Shown: one piece after another, positions 1-9,888 of the stretch
How positions within the stretch are numbered: the first letter of the stretch is position 1
Layout of the letters: each line of letters starts with the position of its first letter
From: Bacillus massilinigeriensis
GTDB lineage: Bacteria; Bacillota; Bacilli; Bacillales; Cytobacillaceae
NCBI RefSeq assembly: GCF_900111815.1
Contig: NZ_LT630004.1
Location: forward strand, 2,094,293-2,158,292
Length of the DNA stretch: 64,000 nucleotides
Reading direction: 5' to 3'
Position numbers and translations under genes: made by a program
The notes under the pieces: model-generated
Database searches by the model: none
Told to the model about the DNA's origin: nothing
What the model saw: the letters and a program-made list of their open reading frames with translations, nothing else

Positions 1-143
1 AAAGTGCTTTCCACCATTATACTTCGCACCCCTTTTCAGCAGCATCACTTTTGGAAAACCGACAAAAAAAATCCATAAATTAATAAGGAAAAGCGCTCAG
101 GCGGAGGGCGTGCGCATCAACAAAACGACGCTGCTGCTGCGTT

Positions 144-194
144 TGGTTGATTTTTTCATGAAGATGGTTGATTATGCCCGAAACTTGGTTGATT
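144..194. repeat. 21-bp-period array, core TGGTTGATT, three units
   Basis: The 9-mer TGGTTGATT occurs at 144, 165 and 186, an exact 21-bp period, with unrelated 12-bp sequences between copies. The core differs from the ATCTACGGTAA arrays elsewhere in the window, but the period is the same and this array too lies next to a stretch that looks like the degenerate intergenic repeat. On the minus strand the three units are open as heptapeptides starting Ile-Asn, so a decayed coding origin is possible. Confidence 0.75.
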
Positions 195-254
195 CCGCCT
201 TCTAGAGAGTAGGCCGCAGCCCCTCATAATGCGTATCAGTCTCTTGTGCTGAAA

Positions 255-296
255 CAAAAAAAGCCTGTCCCAATATTGATACCTTAGGACAGACGT
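255..296 (-). terminator. rho-independent terminator of folC
   Basis: CTGTCC at 265-270 pairs with GGACAG at 288-293. On the minus strand the stem is followed by a run of seven T (plus-strand A run at 256-262), which places it just past the folC stop codon. Confidence 0.8.
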
Positions 297-303
297 CTCC
301 TTA

Positions 304-1611
304 TTATCGAGCAAGATTAGCCACAATATATGGTTTTATCTCTGAAAGAAAATATAGCGAGCCTGTAACAATCAGCATATTCTCTCCTTCAAGATGAGAC
401 AGACCTGCATTAATTGCGCTTCTCCAATCCGCCATAGCACAGCCCTTCTCATGTTTGCTTGCGCTATGCAACTCTTCGGCAGAAGCTGCTCGCGGAAAAT
501 CAAATGTGGTAAAAATCAATTCATCGCAAACGGAATCGAGCATACTGATCATAGTCTCAAACTTCTTATCCCTTAAAGCAGCAAATACAATCGTTTTTTT
601 TCTTTCGGAGTATTGGCTGGTCAACGTATGGACAAGCGCCTTGATTCCTTCTTCGTTATGGGCGCCATCTATCACCACAAACGGAGTGCGAGCGATAATT
701 TCAAATCTTCCTGGCCAACTTGCTCGCATGATTCCTGAACGGATGCTTTTCTCTGAAATAAGAAAATGGCCTTCTCTTGCCAGCAGTTCTGATGCCATAA
801 CCGCAAGGGAAGCGTTCTCTGCCTGATGTTTTCCCATCATGCTGACATACAAGTTAGGAAGCTGGGAAAACAGGCTCCGGTAGTCAAACTTGCTGCCATC
901 GACATTTGCTGCATAAGAAGTGACGCTGAATTGGGCACCAGCTTCATAGTATGGCACTTCTCTCTCCGCTGCTGCTCTCCTTATGACTGCAGCAGCCTCC
1001 TCTTGGTGAACACCTGAAATCGCCAGGATGCCATCTTTGATTATCCCAGCTTTTTCGAAAGCTATTTCCTCTAATGTTTCCCCTAAAATCCCCGTATGGT
1101 CAAGCCCTATACTTGTAATGATGGAAAGAAGGGGGTGAATGATATTGGTGGAATCAAACCTTCCGCCGAGCCCAACTTCATACAACACCACATCAACCGG
1201 AGCCATTTTTGCAAAATAGTAAAAAGACATTGCTGTGATTACTTCAAACTCTGTTGGACCACCAAGTTCGGTTTCTTCCAGTTCTTCTGCAAGCGGCTTG
1301 ATTAAATTGACTAACTCGATAATATCCTTATCTTCACATGGTTTTCCATTTATACTGATTCGCTCGTTAAAGTGCTCAAAATACGGTGAGGTGAAAGTTC
1401 CCACCGCATAGCCTGCATCCTCGAGAATACATCGTAAAAAGGTAACAGTCGAACCCTTTCCATTTGTTCCGCCGATATGGATCGTCTTCAGAGTTCGTTC
1501 GGGGTTCCCTAGCCTCTCCATCATCACTTCCATTCTTCGAAGTCCCGGCTTTATTCCTAAGCGCAGCCTTGAATGAATCCACCGTACCGCTTCCTCATAT
1601 GTCGAAAACAT
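304..1611 (-). CDS. folC: folylpolyglutamate synthase / dihydrofolate synthase
   Basis: FolC adds glutamate to folates (and to dihydropteroate in bifunctional enzymes) with ATP hydrolysis in the cytoplasm. The 435-residue length fits the family. The Mur-ligase-type P-loop GGTNGKGS is at residues 47-54, and the DGAHN motif that joins central and C-terminal domains is near residue 318. The ATG at 1611 is preceded on the coding strand by a run of six G that serves as ribosome binding site. It lies 75 bp downstream of valS, the same order as in Bacillus subtilis, and is closed by the hairpin at 255-296. A small inverted repeat (1653-1673) lies between valS and folC; its T tract is short, so folC is probably co-transcribed with valS. 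Confidence 0.95.
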   Translation of the reverse strand: MFSTYEEAVRWIHSRLRLGIKPGLRRMEVMMERLGNPERTLKTIHIGGTNGKGSTVTFLRCILEDAGYAVGTFTSPYFEHFNERISINGKPCEDKDIIELVNLIKPLAEELEETELGGPTEFEVITAMSFYYFAKMAPVDVVLYEVGLGGRFDSTNIIHPLLSIITSIGLDHTGILGETLEEIAFEKAGIIKDGILAISGVHQEEAAAVIRRAAAEREVPYYEAGAQFSVTSYAANVDGSKFDYRSLFSQLPNLYVSMMGKHQAENASLAVMASELLAREGHFLISEKSIRSGIMRASWPGRFEIIARTPFVVIDGAHNEEGIKALVHTLTSQYSERKKTIVFAALRDKKFETMISMLDSVCDELIFTTFDFPRAASAEELHSASKHEKGCAMADWRSAINAGLSHLEGENMLIVTGSLYFLSEIKPYIVANLAR

Positions 1612-1686
1612 TCTATCCCCCCTGACCGTGATACCGCAATGACTGCAAAAGACGAACCAGGCAAGCTGGTTCGCCTTCAGTATGGA

Positions 1687-4326
1687 TTATCCCCGGAGTT
1701 CTTTTATGCGTGCTTCCACAGCAGCGCGCTTTTCTAAATAGTCTTTTTCTTTTGCACGTTCCTCTTCAATAACTTTTTCTGGAGCTTTTTTTACAAAGCC
1801 TTCATTTGAAAGCTTCTTTTGAACCCGCTCCACTTCTTTATTCAGCTTGATTCGCTCTTTATCCAGTCGCGCAATTTCCTCGTCGATATTAATAAGTCCT
1901 TCAAGCGGGAGGATGATTTCAAGGCCTGTTACAACAGCTGTCATCGCCTTTTCCGGAGCAGCCATTTCGATGCCTGCTTCCAGCTTTTCCGGATTGCAAA
2001 AACGTTCTAAGTAAGGACGATTCTTCTCGATTACTTCGAGCACTTTTTCATCCTTCACTTTCAGGAATATGCTGATTTTTTTGCTAAGCGGCGTGTTCAC
2101 TTCAGCCCTTATATTCCGCACTGCCCGGATGACTTCAACAAGAAGCTTCATCTCTGATGCAGCGTTTTCGTCGTTGTGTTCTTGCGCTGCTTTCGGCCAT
2201 GGAGCTACTGTAATGGATTCTCCTTCATGCGGAAGGTTTTGCCATATCTCTTCCGTAATAAATGGCATGAATGGGTGTAAAAGCCGCATCGTATTATCGA
2301 GAACATACGCAAGGATAGACCTTGTCATTTTTTTAGCAGCTTCATCCTCCCCATAAAGCGGAAGTTTAGCCATTTCGATATACCAGTCGCAGAAATCATC
2401 CCATATAAAATTATATAGGACACGGCCAACTTCACCGAATTCATAGCGGTCTGATAACCTTGTGACTGTTTCGATAGTTTCATTCAGTCTAGTCAGAATC
2501 CACTTGTCCGCAACTGATTTTTCCCCGGTTAAATCGATTTCTTCGTAAGTCAAGCCCTCCATGTTCATCAAAGCAAAACGGGAAGCATTCCAAATCTTGT
2601 TCGCAAAGTTCCATACAGACTCGACTTTTTCAATGGAGAAACGCAAGTCCTGACCAGGAGAGCTCCCAGTGGAGAGGAAGTAACGAAGCGAATCCGCTCC
2701 GTATTTGTCGATAACATCCATTGGATCGACACCGTTTCCGAGAGACTTGCTCATTTTACGGCCTTCAGAATCACGAACAAGGCCATGGATCAACACATCT
2801 TTGAAAGGCTTTTCCCCTGTGAATTCGAGCGCTTGAAAAATCATCCTGGAGACCCAGAAGAAGATAATATCATAGCCTGTGACGAGCGCAGCAGTCGGAT
2901 AATACCGCTTAAAATCAGGCGCTTCACCATCAGGCCACCCCATTGTTGAAAAAGGCCAAAGCGCTGATGAAAACCATGTATCGAGGACATCGCTGTCCTG
3001 TTCCCAATTTTCCAGATCGGCAGGAGGTTCGTGGTCAACATAAACCTCGCCTGTCTCCTTGTGATACCAAGCAGGAATTCTGTGACCCCACCAAAGCTGG
3101 CGGGAAATGCACCAGTCTCTTATATTTTCCATCCAGTGTAGATACGTTTTTTCAAATCGCTCCGGTACGAATTCCACTTTGCTTTCTTTTTTCTGCAGTT
3201 GGATAGCTTCGTCGGCAAGTGGCTGCATTTTTACGAACCATTGAGTGGAAAGGTAAGGCTCGACGACTGCGCCGCTCCTTTCTGAGTGTCCAACAGAATG
3301 AAGATGCTCCTCTATTTTGAAAAGCACTCCAGATTGCTGCAAATCTTTCACAAGCTGTTTCCTGCACTCGAAACGGTCCATACCCTTGTATTTTCCAGCT
3401 TTTTCATTCATGGTCCCATCTTCGTTCATAACGAGAATACGTTCGAGGCTATGACGGTTTCCGATTTCAAAATCATTTGGATCATGTGCTGGTGTAATTT
3501 TAACTGCACCTGACCCAAATTCCATATCAACATAGTCATCACCGACAATGGGAATCTCCCTGCCTGTAATCGGAAGAATCACTGTTTTTCCGATAAGGTG
3601 GCGATAACGCTCATCTTCCGGATGGACAGCAACAGCTGTATCACCAAGCATCGTCTCCGGTCTTGTCGTTGCGATTTCAATGCTGCCTGAACCGTCTGCA
3701 AGCGGATAGCGCATATGGTAAAAAGCCCCTTGTACATCTTTATAAATAACTTCGATATCGGACAAGGCTGTTTTCGTGGAAGGATCCCAGTTAATGATAT
3801 ATTCGCCTCGATAAATTAATCCTTTTTTATACAGCGAAACAAACACCTCTCGGACTGCTTTCGAAAGGCCTTCGTCCAGTGTGAATCTTTCCCGGCTATA
3901 ATCAAGGCCCAAGCCTAGCTTAGACCATTGCTCTCGGATGTGAGAAGCATACTCCTCTTTCCACTTCCACGTTTCCTCTACAAATTTTTCCCTGCCAAGA
4001 TCGTAGCGACTTTTTCCTTCGCTACGGAGTTTTTCCTCTACTTTTGCTTGGGTCGCAATGCCCGCATGGTCCATGCCTGGAAGCCATAGGACATCATATC
4101 CCTGCATTCTCTTCATCCTTGTGAGGATATCCTGCAATGTCGTATCCCAAGCGTGTCCCAGATGGAGCCTGCCTGTTACATTCGGAGGAGGGATGACAAT
4201 AGTATACGGTTCCTTCCCTTCTCCACCTTTAGCCTCAAAATACTTACCTTCCAGCCACCAGGTATAACGCCCTTTCTCGATAGTGCCGGGATCATACTTT
4301 GTCGGCATTGATACATTTTGTTCCAT
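1687..4326 (-). CDS. valS: valyl-tRNA synthetase
   Basis: Charges tRNA-Val with valine; class I synthetase. The HIGH-type signature HLGH is at residues 54-57 and KMSKS at 524-528, with the CP1 editing domain between them. The C-terminal 70 residues are rich in Glu, Lys and Arg and form the coiled-coil arm that contacts tRNA in this family. Length 879 is normal. The start ATG at 4326 follows AGGAGGACAAC on the coding strand. Upstream is a complete T-box leader, so expression should respond to uncharged tRNA-Val. Upstream ysxE and the small ORF at 4784 are separated from valS by this leader. Confidence 0.97.
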   Translation of the reverse strand: MEQNVSMPTKYDPGTIEKGRYTWWLEGKYFEAKGGEGKEPYTIVIPPPNVTGRLHLGHAWDTTLQDILTRMKRMQGYDVLWLPGMDHAGIATQAKVEEKLRSEGKSRYDLGREKFVEETWKWKEEYASHIREQWSKLGLGLDYSRERFTLDEGLSKAVREVFVSLYKKGLIYRGEYIINWDPSTKTALSDIEVIYKDVQGAFYHMRYPLADGSGSIEIATTRPETMLGDTAVAVHPEDERYRHLIGKTVILPITGREIPIVGDDYVDMEFGSGAVKITPAHDPNDFEIGNRHSLERILVMNEDGTMNEKAGKYKGMDRFECRKQLVKDLQQSGVLFKIEEHLHSVGHSERSGAVVEPYLSTQWFVKMQPLADEAIQLQKKESKVEFVPERFEKTYLHWMENIRDWCISRQLWWGHRIPAWYHKETGEVYVDHEPPADLENWEQDSDVLDTWFSSALWPFSTMGWPDGEAPDFKRYYPTAALVTGYDIIFFWVSRMIFQALEFTGEKPFKDVLIHGLVRDSEGRKMSKSLGNGVDPMDVIDKYGADSLRYFLSTGSSPGQDLRFSIEKVESVWNFANKIWNASRFALMNMEGLTYEEIDLTGEKSVADKWILTRLNETIETVTRLSDRYEFGEVGRVLYNFIWDDFCDWYIEMAKLPLYGEDEAAKKMTRSILAYVLDNTMRLLHPFMPFITEEIWQNLPHEGESITVAPWPKAAQEHNDENAASEMKLLVEVIRAVRNIRAEVNTPLSKKISIFLKVKDEKVLEVIEKNRPYLERFCNPEKLEAGIEMAAPEKAMTAVVTGLEIILPLEGLINIDEEIARLDKERIKLNKEVERVQKKLSNEGFVKKAPEKVIEEERAKEKDYLEKRAAVEARIKELRG

Positions 4327-4359
4327 ATGTTGTCCTCCTGTACATGTAAATTACTTTCC

Positions 4360-4625
4360 AAAAAAACAAAAAAACTCCATTCGCCGTAAAAGGACGAATG
4401 GAGTGCGATTCGCGGTACCACCTTTTTTCCGGAGAATACGTATCTCCGGCTCTCAAACTCGATAACGGCGATTACCGTCTCCTGTTACTGACATTTAAAA
4501 CGGGTTGGCAGGAGAAGCTCGAGGGTGACTTCCAGCACGCCTTGCCTGAAAAACCTCGCAGCAAATGGTTTTTCTCTCTTTAGGCAGCTTTTGCTGTACT
4601 AATCCCTTTCATTGCTTTTATGATA
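4360..4625 (-). promoter_or_regulatory. T-box leader of valS (tRNA-Val sensing)
   Basis: On the minus strand the leader begins with AAAGGGATTAGTA, contains a Stem I region, and carries the T-box sequence GGTGGTACCGCG at 4422-4411. A GTC triplet followed by A at 4529-4527 sits where the specifier should be, and GTC is a valine codon. The leader ends in a terminator made of ACTCCATTCG (4395-4404) pairing with 4374-4383 followed by T residues. What is seen is the conserved sequence order; tRNA-dependent antitermination is established for this RNA family. Confidence 0.93.
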
Positions 4626-4633
4626 TATAAAAT

Positions 4634-4663
4634 ATACTACCGAAAAGAGGGGAAGTCCGTCAA
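4634..4663 (-). promoter_or_regulatory. probable sigma-A promoter for the valS T-box
   Basis: Minus strand TTGACG (4658-4663), an 18-bp spacer, then TAGTAT (4634-4639). It lies just ahead of the T-box leader. The -35 is good and the -10 is moderate. Confidence 0.5.
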
Positions 4664-4783
4664 TCATCTTATCCCTTTTTTCAGCATTTTATACATGGAG
4701 GCCAATCCTGCCAATCAACCTGCACGCTTTGGGCGGACACCTCATACAATAACAGAAATGACTCTGCCCAGGAGGGAACGGCA

Positions 4784-4978
4784 ATGAAAGGAAAAAGGTA
4801 CAATCCCTACACGCTACCGCGTTGGCTCCGGACCTGTCGCAACGTATGTGCACAGTTCGTCATACCGCTCTGCATCTTCCAGGGAATCCGGACGCTTTTT
4901 TTCCCGACCACTTTCGATGTCCTGCTGCTAGGGATATTAATCTTGTTGGCTTTTGCCATTCATTTTGAAATCATTTGA
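4784..4978 (+). CDS. small membrane protein, unknown function
   Basis: A 64-residue ORF with a textbook ribosome binding site (AGGAGGG, 6 bases before ATG at 4784), which is the main reason to accept it. The N-terminal 25 residues are basic (several Lys and Arg). Residues about 26-38 and 46-63 are hydrophobic and could form two membrane segments with Arg at the turn. TACAAT at 4744-4749 may be a -10 site. It runs against ysxE, whose stop codon is only 4 bp away. I do not recognise a family. Confidence 0.6.
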   Translation: MKGKRYNPYTLPRWLRTCRNVCAQFVIPLCIFQGIRTLFFPTTFDVLLLGILILLAFAIHFEII

Positions 4979-4982
4979 TTCA

Positions 4983-6035
4983 CTAACTGCTTGCAGATTG
5001 AGAGGCCTCAGCCTCTCCTCTTTGTTTTTCTATTTCCTCCACCCTCATGACGACATATTCTGTATTCTTAAGCTGCCAATAAAGCTTTTGGAATTTTTGT
5101 ACGGCCCTTAGTTCGAATACGTTTCTTTCCTTGGCATGATACGACTGAGCTGACCTAATAATCGCGGAGGGGTACGCCATATAGCTCTTGAATAATAGTT
5201 TTTCATCTTCCCGAAGCGGAAAGTGCTTTTGATAAGTAGACAGCCATTCTACATGCTCCTCTACCTTACGCGGTCGAACCCTCAGTCTTTCTGCGAAAAA
5301 AGGCAAAAGGTCCCTAATTGGCGAACCATTGGTGGATCCTTCGAAATTAATAAAATAACCGTAGCCCCGTTCATCAAAGACGAAATGATCAAGTGATGAC
5401 TTTCCATGAAGCATGACCATTCTCGCTTTCGTCAATTCTGCTGTATTCTCTTTCCAGTCATCAAGCTTTCGTCTCGAGTATCCCATTGCTTGGCGGATAT
5501 CCTGATAATATTGGCAAAAAAGCATTTGGAACGGAGAAGGGTACCATTCATTCTCACATGATTCTATGAAGCCATCAAGGAATTCTTCATCTTTTTCCCA
5601 TTGCTTTACAACTGCTTCATAATGTCGCTCCCGATCTTCCTTTCCGATATCCACTTCGGCTGCTGAAAGAGTATGAAGCCGTGCAAGTTCCCTGAAAAAC
5701 TGCTGCGACTCATCGGACCTATTCGCTTTGTACCCATTTGGAAGCCACGGCATCAAATAATAGAGAGACCCTTTTTCAAGAATAGCGTACCTACCATCCG
5801 TTGCAGGATAAACAGGGACCATCCTGTTAAAGCCACGCTGAAAAAGGTATTGAACATTCCTTATAAATCCAGTACCTGTATTGGAATCAATTTTTTTCAA
5901 TGCATATTGACCTGTCTTACTATAGACTTTATAGACCCGGCCATAGCTTTCCACAAAATCTGGTTGGATCCCGTACTGCCTAAGGACAGGGGCTGTTTCA
6001 GCCAGCATTTGCCGACCTTCCTGCATCTTTTTCAC
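4983..6035 (-). CDS. ysxE: spore coat protein YsxE, CotS-family kinase-like fold
   Basis: Belongs to the CotS/YutH/YsxE group of spore coat proteins related to aminoglycoside and choline kinases. Near residue 210 a LHG...SLDHFVF segment followed by FINFE is a decayed counterpart of the HGDLHPGNVLF / IDFE catalytic loop, so kinase activity is doubtful. The GTG at 6035 overlaps the ribosome binding site; the ATG at 6026 (347 residues) sits 9-10 bases after AGGGGA and is the better start. It follows spoVID by 17 bp, the same pairing as in B. subtilis, which implies mother-cell expression during sporulation. Length fits the family. Confidence 0.9.
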   Translation of the reverse strand: MKKMQEGRQMLAETAPVLRQYGIQPDFVESYGRVYKVYSKTGQYALKKIDSNTGTGFIRNVQYLFQRGFNRMVPVYPATDGRYAILEKGSLYYLMPWLPNGYKANRSDESQQFFRELARLHTLSAAEVDIGKEDRERHYEAVVKQWEKDEEFLDGFIESCENEWYPSPFQMLFCQYYQDIRQAMGYSRRKLDDWKENTAELTKARMVMLHGKSSLDHFVFDERGYGYFINFEGSTNGSPIRDLLPFFAERLRVRPRKVEEHVEWLSTYQKHFPLREDEKLLFKSYMAYPSAIIRSAQSYHAKERNVFELRAVQKFQKLYWQLKNTEYVVMRVEEIEKQRGEAEASQSASS

Positions 6036-6052
6036 TTCCCCTTCCCATTCTG

Positions 6053-7348
6053 CTACTGCTGCTTTGGCGCCATTTCTGCCGGTATATACAGCACTTGGCC
6101 TTCCACAATATCTTGGTCAATAACAATATGGTTTGCCCGCAAAAGATGCTGTATAGACACCTCATACCGGTCTGCAAGTCCTTGAACAGTATCACCATGC
6201 TGAACAATGCATACTCTAATCTTTGCAATCTCTGCTTCTTCCTTCCTAGCAAGAAACTCAGCAATTGAAAGGCTTTTTTTCTTGGATTGTTTCTTTGCCG
6301 CCTCTTGCTGCACATCTTCTTCTGACGATGAAGAGCTTTCTTCCTCTTGCTTCCCCTTTTTTAAGTTAAGCATTTTTTCTTCTTGTTCTGGTTTTTTTTC
6401 TTTTTCCTCTTCTTCAGAACCAGTCTCTGGAGAATTCGCTAATGGAAGGGGGGGCTTTGTTTCCTTTTCACCAACGTCAGCTTTTTCGTTTTTCTTTTCT
6501 TCTTCCGCTGCCTGCTGCTCATCTGCAGGCTCCTGAATTTCCACTTTTTTTTCTTTTCTCTGCTCCAGGAGATTCAACTCTTCTTCTGCCATTTTCTCAG
6601 CATTGATGCACTCCTCTTCTTGCCTTGGCTCTTTCCTCGCCTCAGCAGAAAACGGGAGAGAAATTTGATTATCTTCTTGTAACTCTTCCGCTTCTTTCTG
6701 ACCACCGTATATCCTTTCCTCAAGGGAAAAGAGGGAATGATGGCTATCGTGATATTCCTCAAGGGGGACAGGCTCCGGTATATCATCCAGCTCCTTGTTT
6801 TCATACTCAAAAACCGGTAAGTCTTCCTCTTCCCGGCTCCCGTCAATTTCAGAAGCCCCCTCGTATTCACCTGAGGGGATTACCTCCTCCCTTCCCCCAT
6901 GCTGCTGGTCACCATACAAACCCGTAATAGATAAGTCAGCAGTGAGCGTAAGAAGATGTTTTTCAGGAATATCATAATCAAACGCTTCTACAACAATATT
7001 CAAGTCATAAATGTTTTCAATCCGATTTTTCGGAATCGTAATATCAACAGGAAAACGATGGGAGAATTCCATGTTATCTTCCACATTTCTCGCTACAGAA
7101 TGAACGGTTTTGGGAGGAATATATAAATCATCCTCTTGTTGTTCTTGTTCTTCTTCTCCATCTGCGCATTTATATTCTCCGGTCAATTCTAGTGAACCGC
7201 GAATCGTCACATACTGGTCATTTTCCTGGATGGCAATGTCCGGATCTAGCGATATCGAGACAAGCTCCGCTACTTCCTGTCCTCTTTGGAACCATACGGA
7301 TTCTTCAAGAGAAAACCTAAGGCATGATTGATGATTCCCCATAGACAA
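6053..7348 (-). CDS. spoVID: stage VI sporulation protein D, spore coat morphogenesis
   Basis: SpoVID drives encasement of the spore by coat proteins and acts with SafA and SpoIVA. The N-terminal domain (about residues 5-130) matches the family, including the SLDPDI and GSLELTGEY segments. The middle (about 180-340) is a low-complexity Glu/Lys/Ser stretch, and the last 50 residues form a LysM domain. The open frame extends to 7384, but AAAGGAGG supports initiation at TTG 7348 (spacing 7) or ATG 7342, which also matches the usual N-terminus. A sigma-E-like site lies at 7397-7425. It sits in one unit with ysxE and downstream of the hem operon terminator. Confidence 0.93.
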   Translation of the reverse strand: MSMGNHQSCLRFSLEESVWFQRGQEVAELVSISLDPDIAIQENDQYVTIRGSLELTGEYKCADGEEEQEQQEDDLYIPPKTVHSVARNVEDNMEFSHRFPVDITIPKNRIENIYDLNIVVEAFDYDIPEKHLLTLTADLSITGLYGDQQHGGREEVIPSGEYEGASEIDGSREEEDLPVFEYENKELDDIPEPVPLEEYHDSHHSLFSLEERIYGGQKEAEELQEDNQISLPFSAEARKEPRQEEECINAEKMAEEELNLLEQRKEKKVEIQEPADEQQAAEEEKKNEKADVGEKETKPPLPLANSPETGSEEEEKEKKPEQEEKMLNLKKGKQEEESSSSSEEDVQQEAAKKQSKKKSLSIAEFLARKEEAEIAKIRVCIVQHGDTVQGLADRYEVSIQHLLRANHIVIDQDIVEGQVLYIPAEMAPKQQ

Positions 7349-7396
7349 AGCGACTCCTCCTTTCATTCTTTCAGCATAAATCACTATGTCAATTAC

Positions 7397-7425
7397 ACTT
7401 TATGAAGAAGTGCAAATACTTATGA
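7397..7425 (-). promoter_or_regulatory. possible sigma-E promoter of spoVID
   Basis: Minus strand TCATAAG (7419-7425), 14-bp spacer, CATAAAGT (7397-7404). This loosely fits the mother-cell sigma-E pattern (-35 with ATA core, -10 CATACANT). The match is partial; the main support is that spoVID is a sigma-E gene in B. subtilis. Confidence 0.3.
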
Positions 7426-7478
7426 TTTTTCTTTCATCCTTACCTAAAGAGAAAATGTCAGCCAGCTGGACGAAAACG

Positions 7479-7523
7479 AAAAAAAGGCACCTAACTGCCC
7501 GTTAATACGAGTTTTTAGGTACC
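7479..7523 (-). terminator. terminator of the hemAXCDBL operon
   Basis: Minus strand GGTACCTAA (7515-7523) pairs with TTAGGTGCC (7486-7494), one G-U pair, followed by seven T residues. It separates hemL from spoVID. Confidence 0.85.
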
Positions 7524-7585
7524 TATGTCTAATTTGGGATTTTACTATTAAAAAATGAAGCAAATCCAAGATTCCCTTATTGAAA

Positions 7586-8872
7586 TCACGTAAGCTGACG
7601 AAAAGCCCTTCTTGCTGCTTCTAGCGTTTTTTCGAGGTCATCTTGGGAGTGAGCAGCGGAAAGGAACATTCCTTCAAATTGGGAAGGAGGAAGAAAAACG
7701 CCCTGGTTAGCCATTTCCCTATAGTAGGAAGCGAAAAATTCAAGATTTGATGTCTTTGCTGTTTCGTAGTTGATAACCTTTTTTTCTGTAAAGAAAAATC
7801 CGATCATAGAGCCAGCACGGTTCACGCAAAGTGGAACTCCGTATTCTTTAGCAGCAGAAGTAAAGCCTTCCTCCAAAATATCTCCCATCTGCTTGAAGAT
7901 TTTGTATGATTCTTCGGTAAGCTGGCTCAAGGTTTCGTATCCTGCCGTCATAGCTAACGGATTGCCCGATAAAGTCCCTGCTTGATAGATTGGACCACTT
8001 GGGGCAATATGCTCCATAATTTCTCTTTTTCCGCCATATGCTCCTACAGGAAGACCTCCGCCGATAACTTTTCCAAGGCATGTGATATCCGGCAGAATTT
8101 GATAGTAACCTTGTGCACAATTCAAATCGACACGGAAACCTGTCATCACTTCATCAAAAATCAAGAGAGAACCGTATTGTTTTGTAATATCACGCAAGCC
8201 TTCGAGAAAACCTGGAAGCGGCGGAACTACGCCCATATTCCCCGCTACCGGCTCCACAATAATGCAGGCGATATCTTCTCCGAACTGTTCAAAAGCATAT
8301 TTTACACTTTCTAAATCGTTGTATGGTACTGTGACTGTATTTCTGGCAATACCTTCAGGAACTCCCGGGCTGTCTGGAAGACCCAATGTTGCCACTCCGG
8401 ACCCTGCTTTAATCAGCAAGGAATCGCCGTGTCCATGGTAACAGCCTTCGAATTTCAGTATTTTATTCCGTCCAGTATACCCCCGGGCAAGCCGTAAGGC
8501 ACTCATCGTCGCTTCCGTACCAGAGGAGACCATCCGAACCATTTCGATTGAAGGGACTCTGTCAATCACAAGCTGAGCCAGTTTATTTTCCATCAGAGTA
8601 GGCGCCCCAAAGCTAGTCCCCATCTCTGCTACCTTTTTAAGCGATTGAACTACTTTGTCATTGGAGTGTCCCAAAATCAGTGGACCCCATGAAAGGACAT
8701 AATCAATATATTCGTTCCCGTCAATATCATAGATTTTTGAACCTTTCCCGCGTTCCATGAAAATCGGATCCATTCTTACCGACTTAAAGGCCCGGACAGG
8801 ACTGTTTACGCCGCCTGGCAACAAGTCAACCGCTTCTTTGAAAGCTTCTCTGGATCGTTCGTATGATCGCAT
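7586..8872 (-). CDS. hemL: glutamate-1-semialdehyde 2,1-aminomutase
   Basis: PLP enzyme that converts glutamate-1-semialdehyde to 5-aminolevulinate, the second step of the C5 heme pathway. The PLP lysine is K268 in [14 protein letters not shown]. The DEVMTGFR segment, which holds the cofactor aspartate, lies just before it, and the gating-loop region around [12 protein letters not shown] is present. Length 428 is typical. It is the last gene of hemAXCDBL, 38 bp after hemB, and is followed by an intrinsic terminator. The ATG start at 8872 follows GAGGGATAGGC. Confidence 0.97.
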   Translation of the reverse strand: MRSYERSREAFKEAVDLLPGGVNSPVRAFKSVRMDPIFMERGKGSKIYDIDGNEYIDYVLSWGPLILGHSNDKVVQSLKKVAEMGTSFGAPTLMENKLAQLVIDRVPSIEMVRMVSSGTEATMSALRLARGYTGRNKILKFEGCYHGHGDSLLIKAGSGVATLGLPDSPGVPEGIARNTVTVPYNDLESVKYAFEQFGEDIACIIVEPVAGNMGVVPPLPGFLEGLRDITKQYGSLLIFDEVMTGFRVDLNCAQGYYQILPDITCLGKVIGGGLPVGAYGGKREIMEHIAPSGPIYQAGTLSGNPLAMTAGYETLSQLTEESYKIFKQMGDILEEGFTSAAKEYGVPLCVNRAGSMIGFFFTEKKVINYETAKTSNLEFFASYYREMANQGVFLPPSQFEGMFLSAAHSQDDLEKTLEAARRAFRQLT

Positions 8873-8910
8873 GCCTATCCCTCTTCTCTTATTTTTGGTT
8901 TCCTTTTATA

Positions 8911-9888
8911 TCAGGATTGAAGCCAGCGAGCCGCATCTTTCGCATGGTAAGTGATAATCAGATCCGCACCAGCACGCTTCATCCCTGTCAGCATTTCCAT
9001 TACGGTATTCTGCTCATCAACCCACCCATTTGCTGCTGCAGCTTTTACCATCGAATATTCACCGCTAACATTGTAGATGACGACAGGAAGCTGGAAGGAG
9101 TTCTTTACATCCCTGACAATATCAAGATATGGCATACCTGGCTTCACAATTAGGAAATCTGCACCTTCTTCGACATCTGATTGCGCCTCCCTAAGCGCTT
9201 CCAATCGATTTGCTGGGTCCATTTGATATGTTTTTCGGTCACCGAACTGCGGTGTGCTTTCCGCAGCTTCCCGAAAAGGTCCGTAAAAAGCCGAAGCATA
9301 TTTCACGGCATAAGACATGATCGGAATATGGATAAATCCCGCTTCATCGAGACCTGATCTTATCGCCGCAACAAAGCCGTCCATCATATTGGATGGTGCA
9401 ATGATATCAGCCCCTGCTTCAGCTTGTGCAACAGCGGCTTTCGCAAGCAACTCAAGCGAAGGGTCGTTTAAAATGTTCCCCTCTTCCACGACACCGCAAT
9501 GTCCATGGCTTGTATATTCACACAAGCATGTATCGGCAATGACGATGATTTGAGGATAATTTTCCTTTATGTAACGAATTCCCTGCTGAACAATTCCATC
9601 ATGGTGGAAAGCCTGTGAACCGCACTCATCTTTTTCATGTGGTATACCAAAGAGCAGAACGGACTTAATTCCTAGTTCTATCACTTCATCCATTTCCTTT
9701 TTCAATTCATCAATTGACAGTTGGAAAATGCCTGGCATGGAAGAGATTTCTTTCCTTACTTTTTCGCCTTCTGCGATGAAAATTGGATAGATCAAATCCT
9801 CTGTATGTAGATGATTTTCCCTCACAAGTTCCCTTATAGTCGCATGGTTCCGCAGGCGGCGATGGCGCGAAAATTTCAATTCCCTCAT
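8911..9888 (-). CDS. hemB: delta-aminolevulinic acid dehydratase (porphobilinogen synthase)
   Basis: Condenses two 5-aminolevulinate molecules into porphobilinogen. With the start used here (ATG 9888, 325 residues) the two active-site lysines are K196 (YAVKYAS) and K249 (IVKPGMP). The metal-binding cluster [15 protein letters not shown] carries three Cys, so the enzyme should bind zinc. The open frame extends to 9909, but CAGGAGGGAATTCA lies directly before 9888. That ATG overlaps the hemD stop as ATGA, a sign of translational coupling. Confidence 0.97.
   Translation of the reverse strand: MRELKFSRHRRLRNHATIRELVRENHLHTEDLIYPIFIAEGEKVRKEISSMPGIFQLSIDELKKEMDEVIELGIKSVLLFGIPHEKDECGSQAFHHDGIVQQGIRYIKENYPQIIVIADTCLCEYTSHGHCGVVEEGNILNDPSLELLAKAAVAQAEAGADIIAPSNMMDGFVAAIRSGLDEAGFIHIPIMSYAVKYASAFYGPFREAAESTPQFGDRKTYQMDPANRLEALREAQSDVEEGADFLIVKPGMPYLDIVRDVKNSFQLPVVIYNVSGEYSMVKAAAANGWVDEQNTVMEMLTGMKRAGADLIITYHAKDAARWLQS

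Larger units (their letters stand above)
1..303. other. intergenic segment at left edge
   Basis: No gene is supported in this stretch downstream of folC. It holds a purine-rich patch near 85-120 that resembles the right end of a degenerate Bacillaceae intergenic repeat, an array of three TGGTTGATT units at 144-194, and the folC terminator at 255-296. Short open frames here lack ribosome binding sites. Confidence 0.6.

Noticed and set aside
1653-1673. Terminator between valS and folC
   Set aside because: The 7-bp stem has only a broken T tract (TCTTTT) after it; too weak to call.
6207-6536. Ser/Phe-rich plus-strand ORF opposite spoVID
   Set aside because: It is the mirror of the Glu/Lys-rich low-complexity spoVID linker; no ribosome binding site.
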